Assembly (NCBI GenBank): GCA_027053355.1
Contig: JALUDX010000062.1
Location: 1 to 51,099, forward strand
Source: Anaerolineales bacterium
GTDB lineage: Bacteria; Chloroflexota; Anaerolineae; Anaerolineales; DRMV01
Length of the DNA: 51,099 nucleotides
Direction: 5' to 3'
The notes under the pieces were generated by a model, which was not told where the DNA came from, ran no database searches, and saw only the letters and a program-made list of their open reading frames with translations. Below are positions 26,943 through 34,549 of the stretch, piece after piece. The position numbers and the translations under genes were made by a program. How positions within the stretch are numbered: position 1 is the stretch's first letter; each line of letters begins with the position of its first letter.

Positions 26943-28613
26943 ATGAGTCAGACACGGCGAGTTTCCACAGAGCAGGGGCTGTATGCCTTGGCGCTGCTGT
27001 TGGCGTTGGTTTTGCGGCTGTGGCGGCTGGGCGCTGCGCCCTTGGGGGAAGGCGAAGCCCGCCTGGCGCTAAACGCTTTGGGCGTGGCCGGGCGGCATGT
27101 GCAGGCGTTGGGCGCTGCGCCCTTGTTGACCGCGCTGAGCGGGCTGGCTTTTTTCGCCCTCGGCAGCACCAACGCCATCGCCCGCCTGGTGCCCGCCTTG
27201 GTCGGAAGTTTTTTGCCTGCCCTGGCGTGGCCGTTGCGCCGTGCCGTGGGGCGGCCTAATGCCCTCGTTCTTGCCTTTGCCCTGGCCTTGGATCCGGTGC
27301 TGGTGGCGCTCTCCCGCCGGGCAGATAGCCCTGTGCTCGCGGTGGCGGCTTTGGCCGCTTTGCTCATCGCCGTGTATCGGCAGCGGTGGGCCTGGGCGTT
27401 CCCCTTGCTGGCGCTGGGTGCGTTGAGCGGCCCGACCTTTTGGTGGGGCGGCCTGGCTTTGCTCTTGGGCCTGGCTTTATGGCGGGTGCGGGGCGGGCGG
27501 CTGCGCCTGAAAGTCGATCTGCCCGCGGTGAAACGCGGCGTCTGGATCGCGCTGGGCCTGTGGGTTTTGGGCGCTTCGCTGGCCTTTTGGACGCCGGAAG
27601 GGGTGGGCAGTTTGCTCAACAGCCTGGTCGCGCTGGTGCGGATGTTCTTCCACCGGCAGGGCGCATCGCCGTGGTTGTTGGGGGTGGCTCTGGCGGCGTA
27701 TGCGCCGTTGGCCAGCGGTGCGGCGGCAGTGGCCGCGGGCATCGCGTGCTTCCGCCAGCGTCGCTTGCCCTGGTGGGGCTGGGTGATTTTGGCGACCATG
27801 CTGCTGTGGGTGCTCACGCCGTCTCGTAGGGTGGCGTTGTTGGCCTGGCTGATGCCGCTGCTGTGGTTGGCCGCGGCCGAGGCTCTGACCGCGCTGCCCC
27901 GCCGTCACCTTCGCGATGCTGCCTGGCAGGCCGCGGTTTTGCTCAGCATGTTGGGCTTTAGCGGCCTCAACCTCGCGGCCTGGTCTCAGCGCAATGGTCA
28001 GCAGGCCTCCCTGGCTCTGCTGCTGGCAGTGGGCACCTGGGGGCTGGCGCTGATTTTGGCCGCGTTGATGGCCACCTCGTGGCGCGGTTATGGCCGCCGT
28101 TGGGGCGAGGCGCTCGCCGGGCTGACTTGGGGGTTGAGCGCGGTGGGCGGTTTGCTCACCGTGGCTGCCCTTTTTCACGCGGCCTACGGCCCCCGCAGCG
28201 CAGAGATTTGGTACCCTCAGGCCACGGCGACGCCCACGGTTTTGTTGCAAACCACTCTGGAAGACATGGCGCAATGGTACACCGGCAGGCCCGACGCTTT
28301 GGAAGTGGTCGACCTGACCCGCGCCGCGCCAGTGGCCTGGATGCTTCGCAACATGCCCGCCGCGCACTCACAGTTGGCCTTGGGGCCTGCCCAACGGCCG
28401 CCGGTTGTGGTGGCGTTCGAAACGTGGCAGCCGCAGAACCTCGGCGGCTATCGCGGGCAGGATTTCCTCTTCCGCCGCGCGAGCGTGTGGCCTTTCGCCA
28501 GTACGAAACACGCGGTGCAATGGCTTTTCTTCCGGCCTTTGCCCCTGCCTCAGCCGCGTTTGGTGCTTTGGGTGCAGGCCGACCTCTTCCCCCAGCCGAA
28601 GAAGCGGCCCTAA
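26943..28613 (+). CDS. polytopic GT-C-like membrane protein (TIGR03663-like)
   Basis: 556 aa with about 11-12 hydrophobic segments and a C-terminal soluble part from about residue 420 (YGPRSAEIWYPQATATPTVLL onward). The first extracytoplasmic loop has PLGEGEARLALNAL, in the place where GT-C transferases carry an acidic DE motif, then long hydrophobic helices. The pairing with a DUF2298 protein and the overall shape fit the TIGR03663 family ('flippase activity-associated', Agl23-like), seen in Chloroflexota and archaea. Substrate and activity are unknown. ATG 26943 has only a weak upstream GGTGG. The family call rests partly on context. Confidence 0.65.
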   Translation: MSQTRRVSTEQGLYALALLLALVLRLWRLGAAPLGEGEARLALNALGVAGRHVQALGAAPLLTALSGLAFFALGSTNAIARLVPALVGSFLPALAWPLRRAVGRPNALVLAFALALDPVLVALSRRADSPVLAVAALAALLIAVYRQRWAWAFPLLALGALSGPTFWWGGLALLLGLALWRVRGGRLRLKVDLPAVKRGVWIALGLWVLGASLAFWTPEGVGSLLNSLVALVRMFFHRQGASPWLLGVALAAYAPLASGAAAVAAGIACFRQRRLPWWGWVILATMLLWVLTPSRRVALLAWLMPLLWLAAAEALTALPRRHLRDAAWQAAVLLSMLGFSGLNLAAWSQRNGQQASLALLLAVGTWGLALILAALMATSWRGYGRRWGEALAGLTWGLSAVGGLLTVAALFHAAYGPRSAEIWYPQATATPTVLLQTTLEDMAQWYTGRPDALEVVDLTRAAPVAWMLRNMPAAHSQLALGPAQRPPVVVAFETWQPQNLGGYRGQDFLFRRASVWPFASTKHAVQWLFFRPLPLPQPRLVLWVQADLFPQPKKRP

Positions 28614-28658
28614 GCCCGCCCTCGCACCACACCCTTTGCCAGAGAAGGAGATTGTCAG

Positions 28659-29345
28659 ATGCCTTTGCCGCAGCGCATAGCGATCGACGGCCCGGCCGCT
28701 TCGGGCAAATCGACCCTGGCCCAGCGCCTGGCCGAAACGTTGGGCTATCTGTACTTTGATACCGGCGTGCTCTATCGGGCGGTGACCTGGGCGGCCTTGC
28801 AGCGCGGTGACGCGGTGGAAGATGCGGACGCGCTCACCGACCTGGCCGCGAACCTGCCCATCGACGTCCGCCCGCCCAGCAAGGCCGACGGCCGCAAGTA
28901 TGACGTCTGGGTGGGGAAGCATGACGTCACCTGGGCTATCCGTTCGCCAGAGGTGGACCGCTGGGTGTCGATCGTCGCGGCGCATCCGGGGGTGCGGCAG
29001 GCTTTGATCGAAAAGCAGCGGGAAATCGGCCGTCGCGGGCGAGTGGTCATGGTGGGCCGCGATATCGGCACCGTGGTGATGCCCGACGCGGACTTGAAAA
29101 TTTATCTGGACGCTTCGGCTGAGGAACGCGCCCGCCGCCGTTACGAAGAGCGCCGCGCCCGCGGGGAGCACGTGTCGTATGAACGCATTTTGGCCGCGGT
29201 GCAGGCGCGCGACCGTCTGGACGCCCAGCGCACCGTAGCCCCCCTGCGCGCCGCCGACGACGCGGTGGTCATCCAGACCGACGACCTGGACGCAGCCCAG
29301 GTCTTTGGCCGCGTGCTGGCTTTGATCGAAGACGCCGATTGCTGA
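28659..29345 (+). CDS. cmk: (d)CMP kinase
   Basis: It phosphorylates CMP and dCMP using ATP. 228 aa. P-loop: IAIDGPAASGKSTLAQRLA. The family segment YFDTGVLYRAVTWAAL follows, then the nucleotide-binding insert, VSIVAAHPGVRQAL, RGRVVMVGRDIGTVVMPDADLKIYL, and the LID AEERARRRYEE. AAGGAG precedes ATG 28659 with good spacing. plsC follows 13 bases later, the common cmk-plsC pair. Confidence 0.95.
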   Translation: MPLPQRIAIDGPAASGKSTLAQRLAETLGYLYFDTGVLYRAVTWAALQRGDAVEDADALTDLAANLPIDVRPPSKADGRKYDVWVGKHDVTWAIRSPEVDRWVSIVAAHPGVRQALIEKQREIGRRGRVVMVGRDIGTVVMPDADLKIYLDASAEERARRRYEERRARGEHVSYERILAAVQARDRLDAQRTVAPLRAADDAVVIQTDDLDAAQVFGRVLALIEDADC

Positions 29346-29358
29346 GCCTGAGCGGACG

Positions 29359-30099
29359 ATGGCGCGAGCAGCCATGAGCAACCGACCTTACACCCCCTGG
29401 CGAACGACTTACGACCCCGAAGCCTGGCGGCGCAAGCGCGTTTGGCTGCGCCGTTTGGTGGGCAAGTTGGGTTTCACCTTTCTGGTGCGCATCGAAGCCG
29501 TCGCCGGGCTGGAAAACCTCCCCCGGCAGGGGCGGGTGGTGGTGATTTTCAACCACATCGCTTTTATCGACCCCCTGGCGGTCATGTATGTCAGCCCCCG
29601 CGATTTGGTGCCGATGATGAAGGTGGAAGCCTTGGATTACCCGCTCATCGGCGCGTTGCCCCGCTGGTGGGGTGCGATTCCCGTGCGCCGGGGCGAGGTG
29701 GATTCCCTGGCCATTCGTCAGGCGCTGGCCGTGCTCGAAGCCGATGAGCCGCTACTGATCGCGCCCGAAGGCACCCGTAACCCGTCGTTGCAGCGGGGTA
29801 AGTTGGGGCTGGCGTATTTGGCAGCCCGCACCGGCTCGCCCGTAGTGCCGGTGGCCATCGAGGGCACCGAGGGCTACCCGACGTGGCCTCTTTCGTCGCG
29901 CTGGCGTGGGCCGGGCGTGCGGCTCACGTTTGGCCGGCCCTTTCGCTTTGCCGTGCAGCAGCGCCATCCCCGCCGCCAATTGCTGCAAAAGATGACCGAC
30001 GAAGCCATGTACGTGCTGGCCGGGCTGCTGCCCCCTGAGCGCCGCGGGGTGTACGCGGATCTGAGCCGCGCCACCCAGGAAACCATCCGCTGGCTGTAA
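29359..30099 (+). CDS. plsC: 1-acyl-sn-glycerol-3-phosphate acyltransferase
   Basis: A membrane-associated acyltransferase that makes phosphatidic acid. 246 aa. Motif I is FNHIAFIDPL (HX4D), motif II has the segment WWGAIPVRRGEVDS, motif III is LLIAPEGTRNPS, and motif IV is VVPVAIEG. The N-terminal segment after WLRRLVGKLGFTFLVR is the usual membrane anchor. The start may be ATG 29359 or ATG 29374; neither has a strong ribosome-binding site. Confidence 0.9.
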   Translation: MARAAMSNRPYTPWRTTYDPEAWRRKRVWLRRLVGKLGFTFLVRIEAVAGLENLPRQGRVVVIFNHIAFIDPLAVMYVSPRDLVPMMKVEALDYPLIGALPRWWGAIPVRRGEVDSLAIRQALAVLEADEPLLIAPEGTRNPSLQRGKLGLAYLAARTGSPVVPVAIEGTEGYPTWPLSSRWRGPGVRLTFGRPFRFAVQQRHPRRQLLQKMTDEAMYVLAGLLPPERRGVYADLSRATQETIRWL

Positions 30100-30179
30100 C
30101 TCGCAGAGAGCCGCGGAAGGGCAACCAAGCCACCGGGCCACCAAGTAACCAAGGCTCCAGGCAACCCATTCCCCCACCG

Positions 30180-30188
30180 TGGTAAAAT
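30180..30188 (+). promoter_or_regulatory. extended -10 promoter upstream of ccdA
   Basis: TGG-TAAAAT; no good -35 at 17 bases. The predicted start near 30195 would place the palindrome at 30206 at about +11 to +26. Confidence 0.45.
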
Positions 30189-30205
30189 TCAGGGCGTTGT
30201 GCGCA

Positions 30206-30221
30206 CCGGTTGGCCAACCGG
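30206..30221. promoter_or_regulatory. perfect 16-bp palindrome, operator candidate
   Basis: CCGGTTGGCCAACCGG is fully self-complementary and lies just past the predicted ccdA start point. It could be a dimeric repressor site or an RNA stem. No regulator is identified. Confidence 0.4.
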
Positions 30222-30233
30222 GTACGGCGAGCC

Positions 30234-30439
30234 GCACCTGTTCGGTCACAAGGGAATACACCACGGAGGACACGGGGACGAATTGCGGGTTGCGCCTTGG
30301 GATGGGACGCCGAGCACGCCAAGAAATCGCGGCCTCTCATCAATCTGTGCCCATCTGTGAAATCTGTGGATGTTTTTTCTGCGTAATCTGCGCAATCTGC
30401 GTAATCTGCGGTTTCTCCCTGCTGAGGCCGAGCGGTTAT
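30234..30439 (-). mobile_element. MITE-like element, subfamily A variant, 7/8 target duplication
   Basis: A 206-bp unit with ends GCACCTGTTCGGTC (30234-30247) and GGCCGAGCGGTTAT (30426-30439), diverged from the consensus. Flanking octamers GGCGAGCC (30226-30233) and GGCGAGTC (30440-30447) differ at one position. The interior starts CACAAGGGAATACACCACGG and ends GCGTAATCTGCGGTTTC, the reverse orientation relative to the 20375 copy. It lies between promoter and start codon of ccdA. Confidence 0.75.
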
Positions 30440-30472
30440 GGCGAGTCAAATTTATGGTTTGTGGAGGGCCTG

Positions 30473-31180
30473 ATGAATCTTTCCATTGGCTTGGCCTTTG
30501 TGGCCGGGTTGGCTTCGTTCCTTTCGCCCTGCGTGTTGCCCTTAGTGCCCGCCTACATCGGCTATTTGAGCGGTCGCGCGCTGGCCGAGCCCGGCCAGGG
30601 CAGCCGCCGCAGCCAGGCTTTTTTGCACGGCCTGGCTTTTGTCATTGGCTTTAGCCTGGTTTTCATCTTATTGGGGGTGGCGACCTCTGCCTTGGGCGGG
30701 GTGCTTTATAGCCTGCGCACCTGGTTAGCCCGTATCGGCGGCGCTATCGTGGTCATCTTTGGCGTGCACATGACCGGCCTGATCCGCATCCCGTTTTTGG
30801 AATACGACGTGCGGCCGGACGCGGATTTCGACCACGTGGGGCTGCTTTCTTCGGCTTTGATGGGCGTGTTTTTCTCCGCGGGCTGGAGCCCCTGCGTGGG
30901 GCCCGTGCTGGGCGCCATCCTTACCTTGGCCCTCAACGGCGGCTCCATTGGCTGGGGGGTGGTGTTGCTCACCGCCTATTCCGCGGGGCTGGCCGTGCCG
31001 TTCTTGCTGGCGGCCTTGAGCCTCGATTGGGTCACCGTGCTGGTGCAGAAATACAGCCGCGTCAGCCGCATTGTGGAAATCAGCATGGGCGTGCTCCTCA
31101 TCATTGTGGGCGTGATGCTCATGCTGGGCACGTTTGCTCATCTTGCTCGCTTTGGTAATTTTCTCGATTTAGGATTGTGA
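30473..31180 (+). CDS. ccdA: cytochrome c biogenesis protein CcdA (thiol:disulfide membrane transporter)
   Basis: It passes electrons from cytoplasmic thioredoxin across the membrane to extracytoplasmic thiol proteins. 235 aa, six hydrophobic helices. The two redox Cys are in FLSPCVLPLVPAYIGYLSG (helix 1) and GWSPCVGPVLGAIL (helix 4), each in the usual Pro-rich setting. GGAGGG lies 4 bases before ATG 30473; a longer frame upstream passes through the inserted repeat. The TlpA-type thioredoxin starts 1 base after its stop, an expected partner. Confidence 0.95.
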   Translation: MNLSIGLAFVAGLASFLSPCVLPLVPAYIGYLSGRALAEPGQGSRRSQAFLHGLAFVIGFSLVFILLGVATSALGGVLYSLRTWLARIGGAIVVIFGVHMTGLIRIPFLEYDVRPDADFDHVGLLSSALMGVFFSAGWSPCVGPVLGAILTLALNGGSIGWGVVLLTAYSAGLAVPFLLAALSLDWVTVLVQKYSRVSRIVEISMGVLLIIVGVMLMLGTFAHLARFGNFLDLGL

Positions 31181-31181
31181 C

Positions 31182-31772
31182 ATGGCAAAGAAATACGCAA
31201 AACCTTCTGGGAAGAAATCGCCCTCGCCGCAGACCGCCCTGCTGCGGGGCGGGTTGCTCATCCTTGGCCTGTTCCTCTTGGTGTGGGGTGTGGGCACGCT
31301 GCTCAAGGGCAACGGCGCTTCAGAAGAGGCCGAAGCCCGCAACACCGCGCCGGTGGTGGGCTCGTATGCCCCTGATTTTACGGCTTCGACCCTCGATGGG
31401 AAACAGGTGCATCTGAAAGACACGCGCGGCAAACCCTTGGTGCTCAATTTTTGGGCCACGTGGTGCCCCCCTTGTCGGGCTGAAATGCCCTTGCTGCAGC
31501 AGTATTTCGACAAGCACCGCCGGGATTATCAGATGCTCGCGGTCAACAACGCGGAGCCACCGGCGCAGGTGCAAAGTTTCATTCAGCAGCAAAAATTCAC
31601 GTTTACCGTGGTGTTGGATCCCCAGCAGAGCATTGTGCGCAAATATCGCATTCAGGGCTTCCCGACCACTTTCTTCATCGACGCGCAAGGGGTGATTCGC
31701 TTCATGCACGTAGGCATGTTGGACGAGCCGACCCTGCAGGCCGGGCTGCGCAGCATTGGTGTGACCCCATGA
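31182..31772 (+). CDS. TlpA-like membrane-anchored thioredoxin
   Basis: 196 aa with an N-terminal anchor (about residues 21-42, LLRGGLLILGLFLLVWGVGTLL) and an extracytoplasmic thioredoxin domain of the AhpC/TSA-Redoxin type: GSYAPDFTASTLDGK, then NFWATWCPPCRAEMP with the active CxxC, and cis-Pro in GFPTTFFID. It should reduce disulfides outside the membrane, recharged by CcdA. It follows ccdA by one base and overlaps the next gene by four (ATGA). Confidence 0.93.
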   Translation: MAKKYAKPSGKKSPSPQTALLRGGLLILGLFLLVWGVGTLLKGNGASEEAEARNTAPVVGSYAPDFTASTLDGKQVHLKDTRGKPLVLNFWATWCPPCRAEMPLLQQYFDKHRRDYQMLAVNNAEPPAQVQSFIQQQKFTFTVVLDPQQSIVRKYRIQGFPTTFFIDAQGVIRFMHVGMLDEPTLQAGLRSIGVTP

Positions 31773-32725
31773 TCACCGTGCTGCTTTACACGCGCCCCGA
31801 AGACCAGGGCGTGGCCGAGTTGAAGGCCATGCTGGCTTCTTTGCAAGAGGAAGCGCCGCACCGGCTGGTGGAGGTGGATGTCAGCCAGCAGCCGGGGCTG
31901 CGCCAGGCGCTGGAAGGGCGCACGCCGTTGCTGAAAATCGGCCCTTACCGCCTGGCCGCGCCGGTGGAACGCAAGCAGGTGCTGGTGGCCTTGCGGGCTG
32001 CCGCGCAGGGGGCGGCGCAGGGGCGGGCGGTGGAACCGCGGCGGGCGACCCGCAGCGACCGCTTCCTCTACTGGTTTGCCCGGCATTGGCTGTTGGTGTT
32101 CAACCTGGCGGTGGCTTTGTATCTTTCCCTCCCTTTTGTCGCGCCGGTGTTGATGAAAGTGGGGGCGCAGCGGCCGGCGCGGGTCATTTATACCCTGTAC
32201 GGCTTCACCTGTCATCAGTTGGCTTTCCGTTCCTGGTTCCTTTTTGGCGAGCAACCGGCCTACCCGCGGGCCGCCGCGCACGTTCCCGGCCTGGTGCCCT
32301 ATGGCCAGGCCACCGGCTTGGACGAAAACGACCTGCTGCAGGCGCGCCATTTCCTCGGCAACCCCAAGGTGGGCTACAAAGTGGCCATTTGTGAGCGGGA
32401 TGTCGCGATTTATGGCGGCGTGTTGCTCTTTGGGCTGCTGTTTGCCCTCTTCCGCAAGCGATTGCCCCATTTGCCCTGGTATCTGTGGCTTTTGCTGGGT
32501 TGGGTGCCCATTGGCGTCGATGGGGTGAGCCAGATTGTCAGCCAGATTCCCCATGCGCCTTTGCCGTATCGGGAAAGCACCCCCTTGTTGCGCACGGTGA
32601 CCGGCCTGCTTTTTGGCCTGACGACCGCGTGGTTCCTTTACCCGTTGGTCGAGGCGTCGATGGCCGAGAACCGCGAGGCGCTGGCCGCGCGGCTGCATGT
32701 TTCGCGGCAGGTGTGGGGCGAGTGA
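31769..32725 (+). CDS. Cys-less glutaredoxin-like domain fused to DUF2085 membrane domain
   Basis: 318 aa. Residues about 1-80 look like a glutaredoxin: ITVLLYTRP, then HRLVEVDVSQQPGLRQAL, the cis-Pro segment RTPLLKIGPYRL. Where family members have CxxC after YTRP, this protein reads EDQGVAEL, so the redox pair is absent. From about 105 onward is a DUF2085 membrane domain with the family motifs YTLYGFTCHQLAFRSWFLFG and VAICERDVAIYGGVLLF and four or so helices. DUF2085 function is unknown. The start overlaps the TlpA-like gene (ATGA), so it belongs to the ccdA redox operon. Confidence 0.8.
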   Translation: MITVLLYTRPEDQGVAELKAMLASLQEEAPHRLVEVDVSQQPGLRQALEGRTPLLKIGPYRLAAPVERKQVLVALRAAAQGAAQGRAVEPRRATRSDRFLYWFARHWLLVFNLAVALYLSLPFVAPVLMKVGAQRPARVIYTLYGFTCHQLAFRSWFLFGEQPAYPRAAAHVPGLVPYGQATGLDENDLLQARHFLGNPKVGYKVAICERDVAIYGGVLLFGLLFALFRKRLPHLPWYLWLLLGWVPIGVDGVSQIVSQIPHAPLPYRESTPLLRTVTGLLFGLTTAWFLYPLVEASMAENREALAARLHVSRQVWGE

Positions 32726-32738
32726 GGGGGCAGGGCTG

Positions 32739-33554
32739 ATGCCGTTCGTGGCGTTTCGCGGGTTGCGCTATTATGTTTTCGAGCATCTGACGGCCGCGGG
32801 GGTGGTGCACGGCGTGTTTACCCGCCGCGGGGGCGTGAGCCCCGCGGCGTGGCAGAGCCTCAACATGGGCGCGACCGTGGGCGACGATTGGGGGCGGGTG
32901 CAGTTCAACATCCGCTTGGCTTTCGAGGCGTTGGGGCTGTCGGTGGGCAGCCGTTATGACGTGTGGCTTACGCACGGTCGGGATGCGGTGGTGGCGCGCG
33001 CGCCGCGGCCGCTTGCCAGCCCTTCGCCCCCGCGCAAGGCCGATATTGCCCTGACCGACCGGCCGGAGGTCACTTTGGTGATGCGCTTTGCCGATTGTGT
33101 GCCCGTGTTGTTGTACGACCCCCGACGGCAGGCGTTGGCCTTGGCGCACGCGGGCTGGCGGGGCACGGTGTTGGGCACGGCCGCGGCCGCGGTGCAGGCC
33201 ATGACCCAGGCCTTTGGCAGCCGGCCCGCGGATTTGCTGGCCGCGATCGGGCCCTCCATTGGCCCCGACCATTACGAGGTGGGCCCTGAGGTGGTCGCCG
33301 CGGTGGAAGGGGCTTTTCCCGATGCAGCGCGGTTTTTGCCCCGCTTTGGCCAGCGGCGGCATTTCGACCTTTGGGCGGCGAACCGCTGGCATTTGTTGCA
33401 GGCGGGCGTGCCCGCTGCCCACATCGAGATGGCGGAAATTTGCACGGCCTGCCATGTGGACGACTGGTATTCGCATCGCGCAGAACGCGGGCGTACCGGC
33501 CGCTTCGGGGTGCTGTTGGCCTTGCCCGCAGCGCGAGAAAGGCGGTCGACATGA
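32739..33554 (+). CDS. pgeF: peptidoglycan editing factor PgeF (YfiH, laccase-domain family)
   Basis: 271 aa. Members hydrolyse mis-incorporated cell-wall dipeptides or act as Cu-dependent polyphenol or purine-nucleoside enzymes; PgeF is the usual automatic name. Motifs: GVFTRRGGVSPAAWQSLNMG, a His-Gly pair in WLTHGRDAVV, FADCVPVLLYDP with the metal Cys, and AHAGWRGTVLG with the metal His. ACTH-rich end: EICTACHVDDWYSHRAE with the conserved Cys and Ser. ATG 32739 has GGGGGCAGGG upstream. Its stop overlaps the start of the next gene (ATGA). Confidence 0.9.
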   Translation: MPFVAFRGLRYYVFEHLTAAGVVHGVFTRRGGVSPAAWQSLNMGATVGDDWGRVQFNIRLAFEALGLSVGSRYDVWLTHGRDAVVARAPRPLASPSPPRKADIALTDRPEVTLVMRFADCVPVLLYDPRRQALALAHAGWRGTVLGTAAAAVQAMTQAFGSRPADLLAAIGPSIGPDHYEVGPEVVAAVEGAFPDAARFLPRFGQRRHFDLWAANRWHLLQAGVPAAHIEMAEICTACHVDDWYSHRAERGRTGRFGVLLALPAARERRST

Positions 33555-34207
33555 AATCTGCGTCTGCCGGCGATGATCTGCAAAGCCGTCGGGCAGCCCT
33601 GGACGCGCTGCGGCAGCGCATCGCGGTGTGCCGCGCTTGCTTAGAGGCCGGCTATTGGGTGCATCCCCGCCCTATCTATTCCGGCCACGTGGGTGCGAAG
33701 ATCATGGTCATCGGCCAGGCGCCGGGCATCACCGAGGTGGAAGCGGGGCGTCCGTTCAACGCCGGCAGCGGCAAACGGCTGTTCCAATGGTTGGCCGAAG
33801 CCGGTATCGATGAGGCGTGGTTCCGCCGCACCCAGTACATGACTTCGGTGACCAAGTGTTACCCCGGCCGCGCGAAAACGGGCAGCGGTGACCGCGCCCC
33901 CAGCCGCAAAGAACAGATGCTTTGTCGCCCTTTTCTGGAAGCCGAAATTGCCTTGGTGAATCCCGAACTGATTTTGCCCGTGGGGCGGCTGGCCATCAAC
34001 ATGTTTTACCCGCCCAAACAACCGCTGCGGGAGATCATCGGCACGGAAAAAAAGGTCGCTGGCCGGTGGGTTGTGCCGCTGCCGCACCCCTCGGGCGCGA
34101 GCCGCTGGCATCAGAGCGAGGCCAACCGCGCGTTGGTGCGGCAGGCGGTGGGGCTGATTGCGCGGCACTTGCGCCGGCTTTTCCCCGAGTGGCCGCCGAG
34201 GGGGTAG
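33551..34207 (+). CDS. uracil-DNA glycosylase superfamily protein (4Fe-4S type)
   Basis: 218 aa. It resembles family 4-type uracil-DNA glycosylases that excise uracil from DNA. Four Cys positions for an Fe-S cluster are present: VCRAC near the N-terminus, TKCYPG, and MLCRPF. The catalytic loop is VIGQAPGITEVEAGRPFNAGSGKRL (family 4 usually has GEAPG), and the C-terminal DNA-intercalation/His loop is PLPHPSGASRWHQ. Substitution of Gln for Glu in the first motif and the unusual long linker between the last two Cys leave the exact family open. It overlaps pgeF by four bases. Confidence 0.82.
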   Translation: MKSASAGDDLQSRRAALDALRQRIAVCRACLEAGYWVHPRPIYSGHVGAKIMVIGQAPGITEVEAGRPFNAGSGKRLFQWLAEAGIDEAWFRRTQYMTSVTKCYPGRAKTGSGDRAPSRKEQMLCRPFLEAEIALVNPELILPVGRLAINMFYPPKQPLREIIGTEKKVAGRWVVPLPHPSGASRWHQSEANRALVRQAVGLIARHLRRLFPEWPPRG

Positions 34208-34227
34208 CGGCCTAAAGCATAACAATA

Positions 34228-34482
34228 GTAACTGTTCGGTGCAAACAAAAGAGAGATCTCAATGACGCAGACGGGGAAACACAGAAGACACAGAGAAGGT
34301 GCCGAGAACACAGAAGGCAGGAGGGGGTGGGGTGCCGAGGGATTGGGGTAAATGGCGCTTGGTTACTTGGTGCTTGGCTACTCAGGCACCTCTCCAGGTG
34401 CCCTCGACGCCCTAAAATCCGCGGCCATTCGCCATCATCCGCGTTCATCCGCGGCCTATTTCCCCAAAGGCGGAATAGTTTA
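34228..34482. mobile_element. MITE-like element, subfamily B, right end altered
   Basis: The left end is GTAACTGTTCGGT. The interior (GACGCAGACGGGGAAACACAG, GGTTACTTGGTGCTTGGCTA, CGTTCATCCGCGG) matches the copies at 9099 and 38626. The right end GGCGGAATAGTTTA departs from consensus and runs into a GTAGGGGCGAGG-type palindrome. No 8-bp flanking repeat is seen, so the right end may have been reshaped by the palindrome. Confidence 0.6.
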
Positions 34483-34506
34483 GGGGCGAGGTACGCCTCG
34501 CCCCTA
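34481..34506. repeat. isolated GGGGCGAGG palindrome
   Basis: TAGGGGCGAGG (34481-34491) and CCTCGCCCCTA (34496-34506) form an 11-bp stem with a TACG loop. It is the same motif found repeatedly in the 14906-15482 array. It lies 44 bases past the trpS stop and may help end that transcript, although no T run follows. Confidence 0.7.
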
Positions 34507-34549
34507 CGAAATTTGCTCAATCTGCGGGTTTGCTTTCGCCCGGTGCGGC

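Larger units (their letters stand above)
30100..30472. other. spacer with ccdA promoter, palindrome and MITE-like insertion
   Basis: It begins with AACCAAGCCACC-type repeat sequence, then a promoter (30180-30188), a perfect 16-bp palindrome (30206-30221), the element at 30234-30439, and the ccdA ribosome-binding site GGAGGG (30463-30468). Confidence 0.7.
34208..34549. other. spacer with a diverged element and a palindrome
   Basis: Between the convergent glycosylase and trpS genes lie only the element at 34228-34482 and the palindrome at 34481-34506. No terminator with a T tract was found for either gene. Confidence 0.6.

Noticed and set aside
30179-30472. N-terminal extension of CcdA
   Set aside because: The extra frame passes through the inserted element; the family start and GGAGGG both point to 30473.
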